A stretch of 5,158 bases of DNA from Frankiaceae bacterium (lineage in GTDB: Bacteria > Actinomycetota > Actinomycetes > JAVEEJ01), in contig JAVEEJ010000016.1 of NCBI GenBank assembly GCA_030840515.1, positions 1 to 5,158 on the forward strand, written 5' to 3'. The number at the start of each line of letters is the position of its first letter. Position 1 is the first letter of the stretch. Below the pieces are notes generated by a model. The model did no database searches, was not told the DNA's origin, and worked only from the letters and a program-made list of their open reading frames with translations. The position numbers and the translations under genes were made by a program. Below are positions 4,236 to 5,158 of the stretch, one piece after another.

Positions 4236-5158
4236 ATGTCCGCGCTCGATGAGTCCGCTGCGCTGAGCGACCCACCCGGTCGGCTCATCGTCATCGGCGG
4301 TGCCGAGGACAAGCTCGGAAAGCGCACGGTGCTCAGCCGTTTCGTGCTCGAGGCAGGTGGCAAGCGGGCGCGCATCGTCGTCATGGCGACCGCGTCGGCG
4401 CTCGGCACCGAGGTGGTCGACCTCTACCGGGCCGTGTTCACCAAGCTCGGCGCCGCGGAGGTGCTCAGCATCCGTCCGGAGACCCGCACGGAGGCACAGG
4501 ACGCGGAGACCGCTGCGCTCGTCGCCGACGCGACAGCGGTCTTCATGACCGGGGGGAACCAGCTCAAGCTGGCCGCCGTCATCGGCAACACGGCCGTCGG
4601 TCGCGCGATCCACCGCCTCTATGACCGCGGAGGTGTGGTCGGCGGCACGAGCGCCGGCGCGAGCATCGTCAGCGAGCACATGATCGCGTTCGGAGCTGAG
4701 GGGACCACGCCGCGCCAGCGGATGGGCCAGCTCTCCGCCGGACTCGGCCTGCTGCCGGGCGTGATCGTCGACCAGCACTTCACGCAGCGCAACCGGATCG
4801 GACGGCTCCTCGCGATGGTCGCCGTGTCACCGAGCCAGGTCGGCATCGGAGTGGACGAGGACACCGCAGCCGTCATCGACGGGCATGGCGTGATGGAGGT
4901 CGTCGGGCGCGGTGCGGTCACCGTGGTCGACGGCAGCAACGTGACGGCCGACGCCTGGTCGGCCAAGCGCACGTCGCCGCTGCTCGTCTCCGGGGTGGTG
5001 CTGCACTCGCTTCCGGCCGGAGCCATCTTCGACCTGCGCAACCGCGTCCTTGTGGGCATGCCGATGGCGGTTGCGGATCCCTCGATCGAGGTCGCCAACC
5101 GGGTCGTGGCTGCGCTGAGCCGGCGCATCGCGGCGGAGGGTGCCTATGACACGGCTGT
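4236..5158 (+). CDS. cphB: Cyanophycinase (peptidase family S51), 3' end cut by window
   Basis: Serine peptidase that cleaves the storage polymer cyanophycin (multi-L-arginyl-poly-L-aspartate) to beta-Asp-Arg dipeptides in the cytoplasm. The frame is open from ATG 4236 to the edge: 307 residues, near full length for the family, with no stop seen. VIGGAEDKLGKR (19-30) is a cyanophycinase hallmark, and FMTGGNQLKL (103-112) is a conserved loop. GGTSAGAS (136-143) is the nucleophile elbow, with Ser139 as nucleophile. DQHFTQRNRIGRL (179-191) carries the catalytic His181 and the Asp179, Gln180, Arg185, Arg187 and Arg190 positions that line the substrate pocket in Synechocystis CphB (constant offset of 7). 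Glu208 in GVDEDTA is a candidate third triad member. There is no signal peptide, so the enzyme is intracellular, unlike secreted bacterial cyanophycinases. A cyanophycin synthetase gene would be expected next but lies outside the window. Confidence 0.93.
   Translation, partial: MSALDESAALSDPPGRLIVIGGAEDKLGKRTVLSRFVLEAGGKRARIVVMATASALGTEVVDLYRAVFTKLGAAEVLSIRPETRTEAQDAETAALVADATAVFMTGGNQLKLAAVIGNTAVGRAIHRLYDRGGVVGGTSAGASIVSEHMIAFGAEGTTPRQRMGQLSAGLGLLPGVIVDQHFTQRNRIGRLLAMVAVSPSQVGIGVDEDTAAVIDGHGVMEVVGRGAVTVVDGSNVTADAWSAKRTSPLLVSGVVLHSLPAGAIFDLRNRVLVGMPMAVADPSIEVANRVVAALSRRIAAEGAYDTA

Noticed and set aside
4122..4778. A 218-codon minus-strand open frame antisense to cyanophycinase
   Set aside because: The plus strand carries an intact S51 peptidase with all motifs; the antisense product is low-information, His/Arg/Ala-rich.

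Overview
The window is high-GC DNA with strong G/C preference at third codon positions, GTG as well as ATG starts, overlapping stop/start junctions and a possible leaderless promoter. This points to an actinobacterium. A Propionibacteriales/Nocardioides-like host would fit the gene set, but that placement is an inference from general knowledge and was not tested.

Layout: two divergent blocks leave a shared control region at about 2334-2574. Leftward (minus strand) runs a tightly packed, probably translationally coupled operon: an NfeD-family membrane protein (2333-1902), an SPFH/band 7 (stomatin-like) protein (1902-1027), an enoyl-CoA hydratase/crotonase family protein (1030-254) and a small, very acidic, low-complexity hypothetical protein (270-85). 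A GC-rich hairpin (73-99) covers the last stop codon and is the likely operon end. The first ~60 bases cannot be assigned with confidence.

Rightward (plus strand) runs a large secreted cell-wall protein (2575-4194). It has an unusual N-terminal stretch of five tandem pentapeptides encoded by 15-nt repeats, then a signal peptide, a putative LAS/M15-like metallopeptidase domain (H-x6-D ... H-x-H) and three PG_binding_1 repeats. It is followed 41 nt later by a cyanophycinase (cphB, from 4236), which runs off the right edge with 307 residues visible.

How the genes fit together: NfeD and SPFH proteins are a well-known membrane microdomain pair, and their coupling here agrees with that. The crotonase and small ORF appear to ride on the same transcript without an obvious shared pathway. 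The wall protein probably acts outside the membrane on peptidoglycan. Cyanophycinase acts on cytoplasmic cyanophycin (multi-L-arginyl-poly-L-aspartate) granules, and a cyanophycin synthetase gene would be expected just beyond the right edge but is not visible. I see no rRNA, tRNA, CRISPR array, insertion sequence or phage gene. The gene families are largely recognisable. The least ordinary items are the tandem-repeat N-terminus of the wall protein, the palindromes and direct repeats in the divergent control region, and the small acidic ORF.
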